Source: Fragilariopsis cylindrus CCMP1102 | Taxonomy: Eukaryota > Bacillariophyta > Bacillariophyceae > Bacillariales > Bacillariaceae | Direction of reading: 5' to 3' | DNA length: 64,000 bases | Assembly: GCA_900095095.1 (NCBI GenBank) | Contig: FMBT01000348.1 | Location: 186,001-250,000, forward strand | Shown: positions 10,659 through 22,072 of the stretch, piece by piece | Layout: every line of letters starts with the position of its first letter | Position numbering within the stretch: position 1 is the stretch's first letter | Notes under the pieces: generated by a model | What the model was told of the DNA's origin: nothing | Seen by the model: only the letters and a program-made list of their open reading frames with translations | Databases searched by the model: none | Translations under genes and position numbers: made by a program

Positions 10659-12002
10659 TTAAAAAGCAGGTGGCTGTTTATATATCATATTTTCTCCCGA
10701 TTCTGGATGTTGTACATGCAATTCACATGCATGTAAACACATAACTTGACCTACATCCTTTGTATATCGATCAAGCGATAACTGCAATTCAATAGATGCC
10801 CTATCGGGTAACAATTCATCCATTAAACAGTCTTCAAAGCCTCCACCTGCAGAAGCCTTTTAAACAATGAAGAATAAAGATAAAAATGACGAATATGTGA
10901 GTTCGCGGCTGTTAAATATTAATGTATATAATGACTTGAAATATGAAATTAAACTCACCTCACCGTACACACCGTAGGTCGGATCTCCCAGTATTGGATG
11001 ACCAATTGATGCACAATGTACTCTGAGCTGGTGTGTTCTCCCAGTTTCAGGAGTCAATCTAATTCTTGTGACTTCACCCCCACCTGATATATACTCTCTT
11101 TTCAATACCTCAAACATAGTTTTGCTTGGTTTGGGATTTTTCTTGACAATTTTCTTCCATCCAGCATGCTGAAGGTCCTTGACAGTCTCTTTTGCTTCTC
11201 GTTCACTCTTTGGCGTCGCACACCGCATAAATGGAGGAAATCTATGATCTCGTTGCAGCGGCAGATCAATACAACCCTTTTCTACTTCGGGATTTATATG
11301 ACCACAAACTAGAGCCTCATAATGTTTGGTACATTTCCGATCACGAAAGGAAGCCTGTAAATGCAACATTGATTTTTTGGATTTTGCATATATTACAATT
11401 CCTGATGTATCCATATCCAATCGATGGATGATCATATGATCCCTTTTCATTTTAGGATCAAGTTCATTTTTGAATTCATTATGAAGCAATGTGAGCATAC
11501 TTGGATTTGAATTGACGCCCGGTACGGTTAGAACGCCAGAAGGTTTATTTACGACGACTATGGACACATCATTGTAAAGGATTTGCAACTGAGACCTAAG
11601 TAGTGGTGTAGATGCACGTTTGGCTGCTTGAGTTTTCCTTAGTTGACGTTGGAATTGCAAGACTGAGTCTGGTATCGTCGTTTGGTGTGTGTGTTCATTC
11701 TCGATACCACCATCAGTAGAAGGAACTTTCGATTCCGTCCGTTGTTGTCCTTGAGTCGAAATCGGCATCGATACTTTCATGAAATAATTTTTTATTTCAA
11801 CAATATATTTGTCTTCTTCATTTATAGATATCGTCATAGTTGACTTCTGCCGTTTCTCTTTTATGTCACTACTATTATTGGTGCTGCAAGTAGCAGCAGT
11901 ACTTGTATTCATATTATTTCTTTTCATAGCGATGCAATAACGTTTGCTAACTCTCTCAATAGCGGTAATTGGCGTCTTTAATGCAACAAATCGCAATGCC
12001 AT
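10659..12002 (-). CDS. RluA-family RNA pseudouridine synthase
   Basis: Two exons on the minus strand, 12002-10959 and 10856-10659, joined in phase 0. The first ~130 residues are low in conservation and may hold an organelle-targeting sequence (MALRFVALKTPITAIERV). The catalytic domain has LYNDVSIVVVNKPSGVLTVPG, the signature HRLDMDTSG with the catalytic Asp, and TGRTHQLRVH plus LGDPTYG near the end. Exon 2 supplies the expected C-terminus (LHACELHVQHPESGE). The protein isomerises specific uridines in rRNA or tRNA; target and compartment cannot be told from sequence. It shares a 338-base divergent promoter region with the ATG6 gene. Confidence 0.87.
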
Positions 12003-12340
12003 CCGAGAGAAGACAGAATACCAAGCTGCTCCTGGTATTTACAACTTGACTATAGTCGTAGTTCGTAAAAGTAGTAGCAAATATTTTTGTTTTGTTGCAT
12101 ATCGTCCCGTAATCCGTAGTCCCGTGCCGTCTTTCATTATTTACTGGTAGAAAGATGTAGGATGCAGAATACTGATTTATATTTTTCTCGAAAAGGGGGC
12201 GCGCGGGGAATGAATACTTGATACTGTTCAGCAATTTGGTTTTGCGCTTTGACAGGACTGAGGACGACAGTTCGAAAGAACAATAACAAGCACAAGAATA
12301 AAAAATTTCACAATTCAGACTCAACCAATAAAGTTCCAGA
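12003..12340. promoter_or_regulatory. Divergent promoter region
   Basis: Intergenic space between the minus-strand pseudouridine synthase and the plus-strand ATG6 gene. It contains the GC-rich octamer CGCGCGGG at 12200-12207, also seen upstream of two other gene starts in the window. No TATA box is convincing. Confidence 0.4.
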
Positions 12341-13918
12341 ATGCCCAAGGTCAAGGGATACGTTAATAATCCGAGTCGTCAGGGCGACGAGGACGTGGGT
12401 GATGACGAAACCACCAAAGAACACAGGGTTGCAATTGGTGATGGTAGAAGCCATAATAATAATTGCACATGCGGCCGGCTGTCGTCTTCTGACATAAAAC
12501 TTAACCCCATCAACAATTGCAATAACAACAACGTAGCCAGTCGGAACAATAAGAAAACGAATAATATCTGGCTCGAATCATCATTTGTGCATCTCATGGC
12601 ACCAAGAAAGATTAGAACCAAAACTCTACATAATACTAGTAATAGTAATCATCACCAGCAGCAGCAACACAGACAACAATCGCAACATGGATTCCTAGAA
12701 CAACATCAACACTTGTTGCAACTTTTTGAAGTCGCTTATACACACAAAAATCAAGATGATAATGTGTTGGTTCCTCAGAACGATAATGACCATGGTGAAG
12801 GAGAAGATATTCATAGCGGGACGGTTGAGCTTTGTGTTGATTGTATCGATCGTTTGGTTTCGGCTTTTGATACCGACACACAACGATTGTATGCAGAGGT
12901 TGAAATTTATAACGAGACCGTTCAAACGTCCAGGCAGAGAATGAGAGCACTCCAAAGAACGACAGAAGCTATATCGAGTGCATCATCTTCTGTCTCTGCA
13001 GATATCATCAATAACAATCCCATAGAAGAAGCATATAGACAAGAAATTGCTTTGCTGGAACAAGAAGTTCAGGCACGATGTGATGAATTATTTCATTTGA
13101 ATAAATTGTATAATGAACAAAAAGCTACTACAGTTGAACTTGATCTGTTGGAAGAAGGAATGCAGATGGAGCAAAATTCCCTCGAACTACAGTCGGAAGC
13201 CTTCGACAATCGACGACAAATTCTTACAAAAACTTTGTCGGGAGTGCAAAACGAAGTCGATAAGCTGACGTGTGTATCGTTACCCCGGGCGTTGTTTGAT
13301 TTACAGGTAGATCATGCCCGAGGTTTGCATTATCCACTGATAAATCAACTTCGACTTGCCTTCCGTCCGAAGGGAGATGTGCCCAAGCAGGAAATACAGG
13401 TGGCCTGGTCGCAAGCGACGCAACTCCTCTTGATTCTAGGAACGATGTTCGAATATCACGGTTTAGATTGGAAACTTGTACCACTTGTGGACTGTGCCAA
13501 GCTTATTTATCGGAAAGAAATCTTCAACTTAGCGCCGGGGGATTGCCGTAGTCTTATGGCTTGGAACGCACTTTTAGATCAAGTCGTTAAACATGCGTTA
13601 TCAATAGTGGGAGGCGGTGTTATCAGTGCTACTTCAACAAGTAGTAGAGTTGGAGGGTCTTCTCCAATCAAGAACCAAAGTTATAATAGCAGCAGCAACA
13701 ATAAAAGCAAGAAGGAATTGTCCACATCTCCTTTCCCGCCCTTTTCAAGCTCAGCAACGATGATTGGAGGGACCGAAATTGCCCGACTAGAACCGTCCGA
13801 TGACGTTGGATGGTCCTTAGTCATTCACAAAATGGTTAGTAATTTGCTGTGGTTATCAAATCGGGCAAGCGATCTAGCAGCAACCCAGGTTAGTAGCATG
13901 GCACATAGTGTCATCTAG
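12341..13918 (+). CDS. ATG6: Beclin-1/ATG6 autophagy protein
   Basis: A single open frame of 525 codons. The N-terminal ~150 residues are low-complexity (Asn- and Gln-rich). Then comes the Beclin hallmark: a CxxC (LCVDCIDRLVSAFD) leading into a long coiled coil (about residues 165-310), followed by the evolutionarily conserved C-terminal domain (LHYPLINQLRLAFRP, then QEIQVAWSQATQLLLILG). ATG6 is the scaffold subunit of the class III PI3-kinase complexes that produce PI3P for autophagosome nucleation and endosomal sorting. The ATG at 12341 is the first in frame; an alternative Met at 12598 would drop only low-complexity sequence. The extreme C-terminus is weakly conserved and a further intron near 13889 cannot be excluded. 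Confidence 0.78.
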   Translation: MPKVKGYVNNPSRQGDEDVGDDETTKEHRVAIGDGRSHNNNCTCGRLSSSDIKLNPINNCNNNNVASRNNKKTNNIWLESSFVHLMAPRKIRTKTLHNTSNSNHHQQQQHRQQSQHGFLEQHQHLLQLFEVAYTHKNQDDNVLVPQNDNDHGEGEDIHSGTVELCVDCIDRLVSAFDTDTQRLYAEVEIYNETVQTSRQRMRALQRTTEAISSASSSVSADIINNNPIEEAYRQEIALLEQEVQARCDELFHLNKLYNEQKATTVELDLLEEGMQMEQNSLELQSEAFDNRRQILTKTLSGVQNEVDKLTCVSLPRALFDLQVDHARGLHYPLINQLRLAFRPKGDVPKQEIQVAWSQATQLLLILGTMFEYHGLDWKLVPLVDCAKLIYRKEIFNLAPGDCRSLMAWNALLDQVVKHALSIVGGGVISATSTSSRVGGSSPIKNQSYNSSSNNKSKKELSTSPFPPFSSSATMIGGTEIARLEPSDDVGWSLVIHKMVSNLLWLSNRASDLAATQVSSMAHSVI

Positions 13919-14530
13919 TAAGTAAGTAGTCTAGTCTATACTGTAGCTAGAAAAGTGCACGTTCTTAAACTTATAACACCAAAGGAGTACATGCCGCAAT
14001 ATAATGCTCTGATACCTTATTACAATATTGATCTAAAATAAAATTCATTGCATTCCTCAAGAGATAAAATTCATTCAAGGAGTCTTGTGACTTGTACCCC
14101 CTATTATGAACATTATGCCAATACTAGTTTATTGGTTCTTTCTAGATTTTAACTCCTTTACTTTCCACATACTAATAACTGAGTAATGAACAAGCGTTGC
14201 ACGGAGGAAGTACAGTAATGATAATATATTATGTTCTTGTTATTAGTCCTACAAGGTACAGTATATCAGATGAGGTGCTATTTTAAAATATTTTATCTAA
14301 TTAAAATATTTTATTTAAGTAAACTTAATTTACTAGTTAACGTTACCAAGTTTCGAAGTTCAGTCGACAAAAAATTCGCCATTTTTTAACTGTGTACGAC
14401 TCGGAAGTATTCGTATGGAAGTCGTCAATCTAGAAACTTGAAACTAAGCAACTACTGTATAAGCATATAAGAAATTAAATAGAAACTCAAACTATCACTT
14501 TTACTCACAACACGCATTGTAGTATCCACT
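13919..14530. other. Intergenic stretch with a partial repeat copy
   Basis: No gene. Positions 14194-14217 match 21 of 24 bases of the inverted-repeat arm found at 52179-52234, so a fragment of the same repeat family is present. The segment 14281-14340 is AT-rich. Confidence 0.5.
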
Positions 14531-15087
14531 ATGATGGGTAGATCCAAATCACCCGATAAGGAAGGGTGTAATCCTTCGTCCAAACCTGTAGGAGCAGAGT
14601 GGAAAATGGTTGACTTACCGTCATATTCTTCATTCAAACCGAAAAAGAACCCCAAATCAGAGACGGACAAAATCTCTAAGGTATTTTCCTCGTCGTCGCC
14701 ATACTCTACCTCTAAATCTTCGACTCCTGTCCAACAAAAGCAAAGCCAACAACACCAACAGATATTGGCTTCCTCTTCCTCGTCCGATTCTTCTCATGTA
14801 TCTTCTAAGTCTTCTTCTTCTGGGTCAACATCTGTATCATCTCCCCATCAGCTAAATAATAAATCAGCAACCGAGTCGGAGAAATTGGACGAATCGTCAT
14901 CATCTAAGTCTTCTTCTTCTGGTCAACATCTGTATCATCTCCCCAGCAGCTAAATAATAAATCAGAAACCGAGTCGGAGAAATTGGACGAATCATCATCA
15001 TCTAAGTCTTCTTCTTCTGGGTCAACATCTGTTCATCTCCCCAGCAGCTAAATAATAAATCAGTAACCGAGTCGGAGAAATTGGACG

Positions 15088-15118
<31 letters not shown>

Positions 15119-15131
15119 GTCATCGTCATCG

Positions 15132-15167
<36 letters not shown>

Positions 15168-18100
15168 CCATCACCGCCATCGTCATCATCACCACCATCA
15201 TCACCACCATCATCACCACCATCGTCATCTCGTCGCCCACCTTTACACGACGCAGATGCAAGCCATGTTAGTACCAATGATACAGATAGGTCTGGCAATA
15301 TCGATCAACAGAAAAAAGACCCACGACATCCTACCAACATTGGCATGAACGATTCTAAGATCTCTTCTACAGCTGAAATTTTTGCAGAGGAAAGAGGGAA
15401 AAGTATAGAGATGACGAATAATATGTCATCTTCTGGGGGAACGGGACCTACTCCCATATCTTCTTTAGTGGTAGTACCGCCAGAAATACTGATGGAAAAC
15501 AATGAAGGCTCTGGCGATAGGGACGATAAATATACAAGCTGGGACATGCGATAATCGTTTAGGGGGGATAATGTCTTCGAGTGGAAAAAATCATCGAAAA
15601 GCTCCACGTCTTCAGCATCACAAAAATTGCAATCAGAAGATTTACCAAGTTCAAGTCAAAAATTTAACGATTCGGCTAGTGGGAAGGGTGTGTTGCAACG
15701 ATTAGAGGAACGGCGAAAAGCACAGACAGCCTCAAAACTTAAAATGGATTCTCAAATATCTGACTCTACCGACGGTCTCGAACGAAAAGAATCAACCATT
15801 TGGACACAATCAGAAAAAAAAACGATATAGATAAAGATCTAAACGACACTGAATATGATGAAGTGAGTTGGAAACCTCCTGCTTTGACTACGTTTAGTAG
15901 AAAAAAAAACTCTCCATCAGTAGAGAAACAACAGAAAAAAGATCCCGAAGCCGAAGATTCGATTCCTCGTTGAAACAGACACCCGCATTAGCCGTGACTT
16001 AATTCCTCCAGAAAGCATAGGTATCCTGCCTCAAAAATCGCGGAGTAAAAGCACCTTCGAAGTCAACGAAATATATACGGCCACCGTTCGATGAAATCAT
16101 AGTAACACCAACTGATGACGATTCTACCATTGGGACTGAAGGAACATATTTAGACCGTTTTCTAAAAGGGAGAAAGAAGAAGAAGAAAGTCAAGGGGGAG
16201 TAAGTGAAGCCGTTAGAATGAGAATAGGAAACGCAACTATACCGGATAGTATTAACATGAACAAAACTGTAGACTGTGTGACGGATGAATGGGATCAACT
16301 GAGATAAGTCTCATATTCCGATTGGCAACGAGAGACCAATACACAGCAACCATTACCCGAACAAAGAACAGATTTTGTCAAGTTTAGCAGTGATAGTTAC
16401 AATTATCAAACGATTTTAGGATCAAGCAACCCAGCGAGAAATTTGGAAATCTGATCCCCCCGGTGATGCTCATTTGTTCCATTACAATCCTCGGAATTTG
16501 AACAAGTGGCAGCCTCTATCTGGACTACCCGAATCTGTAGATGGTGATGATGCATACGATCATGCCAGCAATCATTCGAGCACTTCTGAGACTATGCGAC
16601 ATCTCCCATTACATATCAACTCACAATCATCGATAAGGACATCATGGGTTCCACCAAGTATGAACCGTAGACGGGAAAGAGTTGATGTTGATCCAACAAG
16701 AATTTTTATCAACTCGATAATGACAAGGAAAAGATCAACATCGCCAATTCAATCGAAGGTGGAAGATCGTCAACTGCAACTCAAGCCAGAAATTCGAACC
16801 CAATTTCGAAAGCAATCGACGCCTGCTCGTATAGATTCTACTGGGAAAGTAGACTGGACAGCAAGTTCATATTCTTCATCACAATCTCGTTCCATTAGCA
16901 TCGTTGACCGTTCTGAGCCATCAAATGATTCTGATGAGTATAAAAGTACTAATCAGCCGCAAGCAGCCCTCAACATGTCTTCGAATTCGAAAGGATTTGA
17001 ACACGAAACAGTTGGTATTCGCACAAAAATATCTGAGTATAATACAGTCGATTCAAGTAATCCAGGCGAAGAACAATCTTTATCGCAGCTCGATAAGCCA
17101 CGAGATATGCAAATTCGGATGGACGAACAAGAATCAAATGGGTTTGATAAATGTGCATCGTCTTCTCCTTCATCGTCGTCGTTGCCAGAGCAATTGTCGA
17201 AGGAAGTTAAGCAACCTGTTTGTGGAAGAAGAGGTAGAACGGCAATAGCGTTGGTATGTATTGCTGCTATATTAATTCTCGGGAGTGCCACTGTTATAGT
17301 AGTACTATGGCAGCTTGGAGTAATTTTTGATAAAGTAAGCGACGACACTCAATCCGCACCAATAAGTGCACCACCGATTGTCGACACACCCACTTCAACC
17401 CCTCTGCGAAATATCAGTGCTTCCCCGTCATCGCTACGTCCACCCACGCTTGCACAACCCGAAAGTGAGATAAATTTGTTCAATCTCATCATTGAAGCGT
17501 ACCCTCAGGGAAGATCATCGCTACAGGATCCAAATAGCCCACAGGGGAAAGCGTTGAAGTGGCTTGAGTCGTCAATCAAAAACGGCGTATATACAGAACA
17601 GAGATTTCTTCAACGCTATGTACTGTCAACGGTGTACTATTCAACGAATGGAAACGATTGGATTAACAACACCGCATGGTTATCAGATGTAGACGAGTGC
17701 AGTTGGATGTCTACAGCTCAAATCGTCTGTGACGATTCAGGAAGATATATCGAACTTGATTTGCAGGAAAATAAGCTCGTTGGTACACTACCCCCAGAAC
17801 TGGTGATCTTATCAGATAGCCTTCGAGTTATTAATTTGCGGGAAAATAAGCTATTTGGAGAGCTTCCCGCACCATTGATATCAGATCTAGCGAATCTAGA
17901 GGTGCTGGATCTTTCGTCCAACAGATTCTCGGGTGCACTATCCCCGCAATTGTTCGATGCGATAAAGTTGACGAGGCTATCGTTGTTTGAAAACAGTCTC
18001 TCCACATTCATCCCCACGGAACTAGGTCTTTTGAGGGAACTAAATGTTTTGGATTTGGGTTCCAATCGATTAACATCTTCGATCCCTTCTACTATTGATA

Positions 18101-18342
18101 AACTATCAAAATTGGTCGGTCTTTCTGTTTTTGATAATATGTTGACTGGCATAGTCCCTTCTGTGCTTGCGAATCTTCAGAGCTTGGAGATGTTATATAT
18201 CGATTCTAATAATTTTGAAGGCCCTCTTTCGACTGGCATTTGTCTGTTGAATTTAGATGAATTTTGGTCCGATTGTGAAGCAATCCAATGTACGTGCTGC
18301 ACAAAATGTTGTAGCAGTGATTTTGGTTGTTTTGCAGTTTAG
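14531..18342 (+). CDS. Large LRR transmembrane protein, frame broken several times in its 5' half
   Basis: The coding signal runs from the ATG at 14531 to the stop at 18342 but is split over frames. The 3' part, from about 16440, is one clean frame of more than 600 codons: a Ser-rich cytosolic-type segment, one membrane span (IALVCIAAILILGSATVIVV, about 17245-17305), then an ectodomain with at least six leucine-rich repeats (LEVLDLSSNRFSG, LNVLDLGSNRLTSSIP, LEMLYIDSNNFEG) and a cysteine cluster at the end. The N-terminal half is acidic, Ser-rich and repetitive. Breaks include GG where sister repeats have GGG (about 14922), a missing A (about 15032), a TAA at 15552 and an A9 run at 15813-15821. 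Most shift the frame by -1. This is a common diatom LRR-receptor layout; the ligand is unknown. A real 5' pseudogene is the alternative. Confidence 0.7.
14827..15090. repeat. Three tandem ~98-base repeats in the LRR gene
   Basis: Three copies beginning with (A)CATCTGTATCATCTCCCC and containing GAGTCGGAGAAATTGGACGA occur in a row. Each copy encodes the same ~33-residue Ser-rich unit when frame is kept. Copies differ by single-base gains or losses, which cause two of the frame breaks. Confidence 0.85.
15093..15231. repeat. TCA/TCG/CCA trinucleotide repeat (poly-Ser)
   Basis: A ~140-base run of TCA with TCG and CCA interruptions inside the LRR gene. It encodes poly-Ser then Ser-Pro; the minus-strand frame across it (poly-Asp) is a shadow. 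Confidence 0.9.
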
Positions 18343-19272
18343 TCTCATAGAACAGCTAGTTTTAATAAGATAAGATACAGTTTGGATTCTTTTCTTAGGA
18401 TTTATAGTTTGTGTATGATGTGTGTATGATGTGTGTGGTGCGTGGTGTATGATGTATGCGTGGTGTGTGTGTGTAATGTGTTTGTGATGTGTTTGTGATG
18501 TGCTTGTAATGTGTATGTGATGTGTATGTGTATGTGTGTGTGATTAGATCATGGCTCTTCAATTGATTCCTGAGAGATATGTGTGCAGCATTTCAATAGC
18601 AATAAGTAGTACCTTATTATTCAAGGAAGGTATAAAACTATCTGCATAAATGCATAGTCTTTTACTCTGTGGAATGAATAGCTTGAAGCCGATGTTGACA
18701 AAGGAATCAAGCCAGACAAAATTATTATTGGACATATGTGGATTTGTTTCTCTACTAAGAAAGAAGTGATAGGGAAATTCATCAGGAAATAATACCAACT
18801 GTACCATCATTAACTATCACACTGTTCAATAATATCAGATACATTAAAAAAACACTAGTACTTTAATATTAACAGCTGTTAACACTGCAGTAATATAGAT
18901 AAATGTGTTATATATTATGATAAGAATTTCTCAACAGAAACTGTCCACTACATTAATATGCAGATCCTGGGCCCACCGTTGTTGAACACTACTGCCTGCT
19001 GTATATGAAACAAAGTATAACCAAGGAGTAAAGTAAAGGAGAGAAAAAAGTGAACAGAGTCTCTCGAAATGCGCTCGTGCACAACGTCTGTCCCTCAGGT
19101 TCGCGTTCGAACGTATGTAATTAATTTCTTGTTGTTATGTACAGTACTGTATCTGCAACACTTGCCGTATGGCATACGTACCGGCACTATAAAGTGTCCT
19201 ACTTCTTTTTCGATCATTCATGCAATTCACAACAATCAATAAAATAAACAAATTACAAAATATATACCATCC
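18343..19272. other. Intergenic stretch with a GT-rich minisatellite
   Basis: Positions 18405-18545 are a degenerate GTATGATGTGT / GTTTGTGAT repeat. The remainder has no gene. The last ~100 bases before 19273 are AC/AT-rich and serve as the 5' UTR of the dehydroquinate synthase. Confidence 0.7.
18405..18545. repeat. GT-rich minisatellite
   Basis: Degenerate repeats of GTATGATGTGT and GTTTGTGATGT type directly after the LRR gene. Confidence 0.9.
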
Positions 19273-20661
19273 ATGATGCAACGGAAACAGCAACAACAAC
19301 GACTACGACCATGTCGCTTCACACCAGCTGATGCTTTGGTTATTGCATCTTGTCTACTATTACTAACGTCGACGTCTTATGCATTTCATGTCGGCGGTAC
19401 CGGTGTTATTTTACATTCCTCCTCCTCGCGGTCGACGAAGAGTACGAGTAGTTCTGTCTCTCTCCTTGAAATGGCAACCGTCGATGAAGCCGCGGCTGAT
19501 CAGAAAAATCAAGTACTCGATGTTAATGATGATAGCTACGATGTTGTCAAAGTAGACTTAAATGATGGACGTGATTATCCAATTTATATTGGAACATCCT
19601 TCACGAACGAACAACTTAGTGACATGTTGACTTCTCATATCGACGGCAAACAGGTCCTTATCATAACTAACGACAGGATTGCTCCACTTGGATATTTGGA
19701 TAAGTACGAGAAATTACTGGCACCCCACAAGGACGTACATACGCTAGTATTACCTGACGGAGAAGCCAACAAAAATCTTGAAATATTACAACTCATCCTC
19801 GACAAAGCCCTAGAAGAAAAATTAGACCGTAAATGTACATTTATTGCTCTCGGTGGGGGCGTAATAGGTGATATGGTTGGATTTGCGGCAGCCGTCTACC
19901 AAAGAGGTGTCAACTTTGTTCAGATTCCAACCACAGTCATGGCCATGACTGATAGTAGCGTTGGAGGGAAGACAGGTGTGAATCATCCACTCGGAAAGAA
20001 CATGATCGGGGCTTTCCATCAACCTCAGTGTGTGGTGATCGATACCGACTCGTTGAAGACCCTACCGGACCGGGAATTGCAAAGCGGAATCGCTGAAGTT
20101 ATCAAATATGGATTGATTCGCGATAGCGCTCTTTTTGAATGGCTCGAAAATAACATGGACAAATTATTGGAACGGGACCCGGTAGCAACTCGATACGCCG
20201 TGAAGCGTTCATGCGAAAATAAAGCTGAAGTCGTCAAAGCCGACGAAAAGGAGGCAGGAGTTCGGGCTACATTGAATTTAGGTCATACATTCGGACATGC
20301 GATTGAAAGTGGATCAGGTTATGGGAAATGGTTGCACGGAGAAGCAGTGGCGATCGGAACGGCGATGGCTACGACCATGAGTGCCGAATTAGGATGGATC
20401 GACAGTGATTTGGTAGAACGGACCTACCGGTTGTTCGAAAAGGCTAATTTGCCCCTAGAATTGCCATTGGATTCACCGATGAATCGGGAAATCTTTCTTA
20501 ATTACATGGCTGCCGATAAAAAGGTCGCCAATGGTCAATTGCGGTTAATCCTCTTGAAGGGACCCTTGGGAAATTGTGTCTTCACAGGAGAATTCGATCG
20601 AGAGGCGATGGTCAACACTATCGATGAATTTGTAGCGGAATGTGATGGGCATTCATCTTAG
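19273..20661 (+). CDS. aroB: 3-dehydroquinate synthase, plastid-targeted
   Basis: A single frame of 462 residues. The N-terminus is a bipartite plastid presequence: a hydrophobic signal segment (ALVIASCLLLLTSTSYA) cut before Phe (SYA-FHV, a form of the ASAFAP motif), then a Ser/Thr/Arg-rich transit part. The mature enzyme (from about residue 85) has ALGGGVIGDMVGFAAA, the glycine/Lys loop DSSVGGKTGVNHPLGKNMIG, and the metal ligands in SGIAEVIKYG, NLGHTFGHAIE and WLHGEAVAIG. It converts DAHP to 3-dehydroquinate, step 2 of the shikimate pathway, with NAD and a divalent metal. It is a stand-alone AroB, not the fungal pentafunctional AROM. Confidence 0.95.
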   Translation: MMQRKQQQQRLRPCRFTPADALVIASCLLLLTSTSYAFHVGGTGVILHSSSSRSTKSTSSSVSLLEMATVDEAAADQKNQVLDVNDDSYDVVKVDLNDGRDYPIYIGTSFTNEQLSDMLTSHIDGKQVLIITNDRIAPLGYLDKYEKLLAPHKDVHTLVLPDGEANKNLEILQLILDKALEEKLDRKCTFIALGGGVIGDMVGFAAAVYQRGVNFVQIPTTVMAMTDSSVGGKTGVNHPLGKNMIGAFHQPQCVVIDTDSLKTLPDRELQSGIAEVIKYGLIRDSALFEWLENNMDKLLERDPVATRYAVKRSCENKAEVVKADEKEAGVRATLNLGHTFGHAIESGSGYGKWLHGEAVAIGTAMATTMSAELGWIDSDLVERTYRLFEKANLPLELPLDSPMNREIFLNYMAADKKVANGQLRLILLKGPLGNCVFTGEFDREAMVNTIDEFVAECDGHSS

Positions 20662-21140
20662 TCTTATTTTAAGACAGAGCTTTGTTCAAGTATAAAAATC
20701 ATTTTTAAAATCTAACACGGTTCAAAATAATCACTAAAAAATGTAACTTTAAACTACTATTCTAGTAGATAGACTCTCTGCTTGAGAAATTCAAGTAACT
20801 TCCAATTATTTCCGCGGTTTCAACCAACTATTATTATGATACTGTAGATTAATTATAATCCATCGGTGGAATGCATGTTCTAATGTTGTTACTGTACTGT
20901 ACCTTCATTGGAAAGACCTTGGTTGATTTGGGGGAGGGTAGTGCTGGTTTATTAAAAGAGGGGATTTGCAAAATCAATCGAACACAAAAAAACATCATCC
21001 TCAATTTTTACGCCTGACTCAACGTAGTAGTTAGGGCTAACTTACTAGTAATGTACTGTAGTTACTCTTGAACTCTGCGCTGATGTTGTACTGTATTATA
21101 ATTTATACTACAGTAAATAACAATAGAAATTGTCGTCAAA
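20662..21140. other. Intergenic region upstream of the GST
   Basis: No gene. The sequence is AT-rich, with several TACTGTA-type motifs that recur throughout the window's non-coding DNA. Confidence 0.4.
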
Positions 21141-21974
21141 ATGTTTCTACGCCGATCATTATTACTTTTCAATTTGGCACTACCAACCACTATGGCACTA
21201 TCAACAGCAACGCAGCAACAAGCAGACTCGATACTTCGATTCTATACCTCCAAATCTTGACCTTATGCCGCGAGATGTTGGATAGCTCTTGAGGAGTCGG
21301 AACTTCCGTACGAAACTATTCCAGTCGATTTGCAGAACAAATCCAAAGAATTCTGTGAAGCATATGCACGGGCTAACCCAATTCCTTTAGCCAGAGCAAA
21401 AGTACCTGTATTGGAGGTAGTCGGAGACCATACCAACTTTGCGCTTTGCGAGTCCCTAGTCGTAGCAGACTATATTGCCGAACGCTATCCGAACGTTGGT
21501 TTGATACCCACCAATAGTGTGGAAGATCGAGCTACTATGAGGTTATTTGTGGAATTATGCGGATCTAGCTTCTCCTATTGGAACATTTTGCGTTCTCAAG
21601 GAGACGATGAAAAGTTCGATTTGGCTGTAGAAGAATTCCATCAGGGATTAATCAATGTTAACGCCTTCCTCGAAAAAATGGGTGATTCATCACGTGGGCC
21701 ATTTCTTTTTGGAGATCAATTCTCTCTTGCCGAATGTGACACCGCACCTTTTCTTCAACGCGCTTGTAATGTGCTACCTGTCTTTACTGGAGTTGACTCC
21801 GTTCTTGTTGATCCGATAAAGTTTTGTGATGAGCAAGATTTGTCTCGTTTAAAAACTTGGATAATGGCTGTGCTGGCACGTCCTTCAGTGAAAGCTACTG
21901 AATTACCCAAAGAAGAAATGATTCAAAGCGTAACGAAAATGTTGGACCGATTCGCAGAGATGGAGAAAAAATAA
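21141..21974 (+). CDS. Glutathione S-transferase with in-frame TGA at the active-site Cys (candidate selenoprotein)
   Basis: The frame starts at the ATG at 21141 with a signal-like N-terminus (MFLRRSLLLFNLALP) and continues to the TAA at 21972. One TGA at 21258-21260 interrupts it: ...FYTSKS-[TGA]-PYAARCWIALEE.... In omega- and lambda-type GSTs this slot holds the catalytic Cys of the CPxAxR motif that opens helix 1 of the thioredoxin fold. Downstream are the cis-Pro strand (AKVPVLEV), the glutathione-binding ESLVVADYI and an all-helical C-terminal domain (FLFGDQFSLAECDTAPFL). Reading the TGA as Sec gives a 277-residue protein of normal GST length. Such GSTs act in thiol reduction, dehydroascorbate reduction or conjugation. 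The alternative is a recent nonsense mutation from TGC or TGT. Confidence 0.75.
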
Positions 21975-22027
21975 TATTATTGTATGCAGAATCACATAAT
22001 ACTGAGACACAAAGATTATATTAATGA

Positions 22028-22072
22028 ATGACGAGCAGCTGCAATCTCTTCGGAGCAACTTCGAGCTCTGAA
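22028..22072 (+). promoter_or_regulatory. SECIS-like hairpin in the GST 3' UTR
   Basis: Fifty-four bases after the stop, the order of SECIS core elements is present: ATGA (22028-22031), 11 bases, AA (22043-22044) opening the apical loop, then TGAA (22069-22072). GAGC (22033-22036) pairs with GCTC (22065-22068), and AGCTGC (22037-22042) pairs with GCAACT (22055-22060) with one mismatch. The 3' arm has a four-base bulge (TCGA) and one base is unpaired beside the 5' quartet, so the hairpin is imperfect. It needs a structural search to confirm. Confidence 0.45.

Noticed and set aside
15002-15298. Minus-strand poly-Asp ORF
   Set aside because: It is the shadow of the TCA repeat in the LRR gene.
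21258-21260. Reassigned genetic code (TGA as a sense codon)
   Set aside because: Other genes in the window have clean frames without internal TGA, and some end in TGA. Only a local Sec codon or mutation fits.
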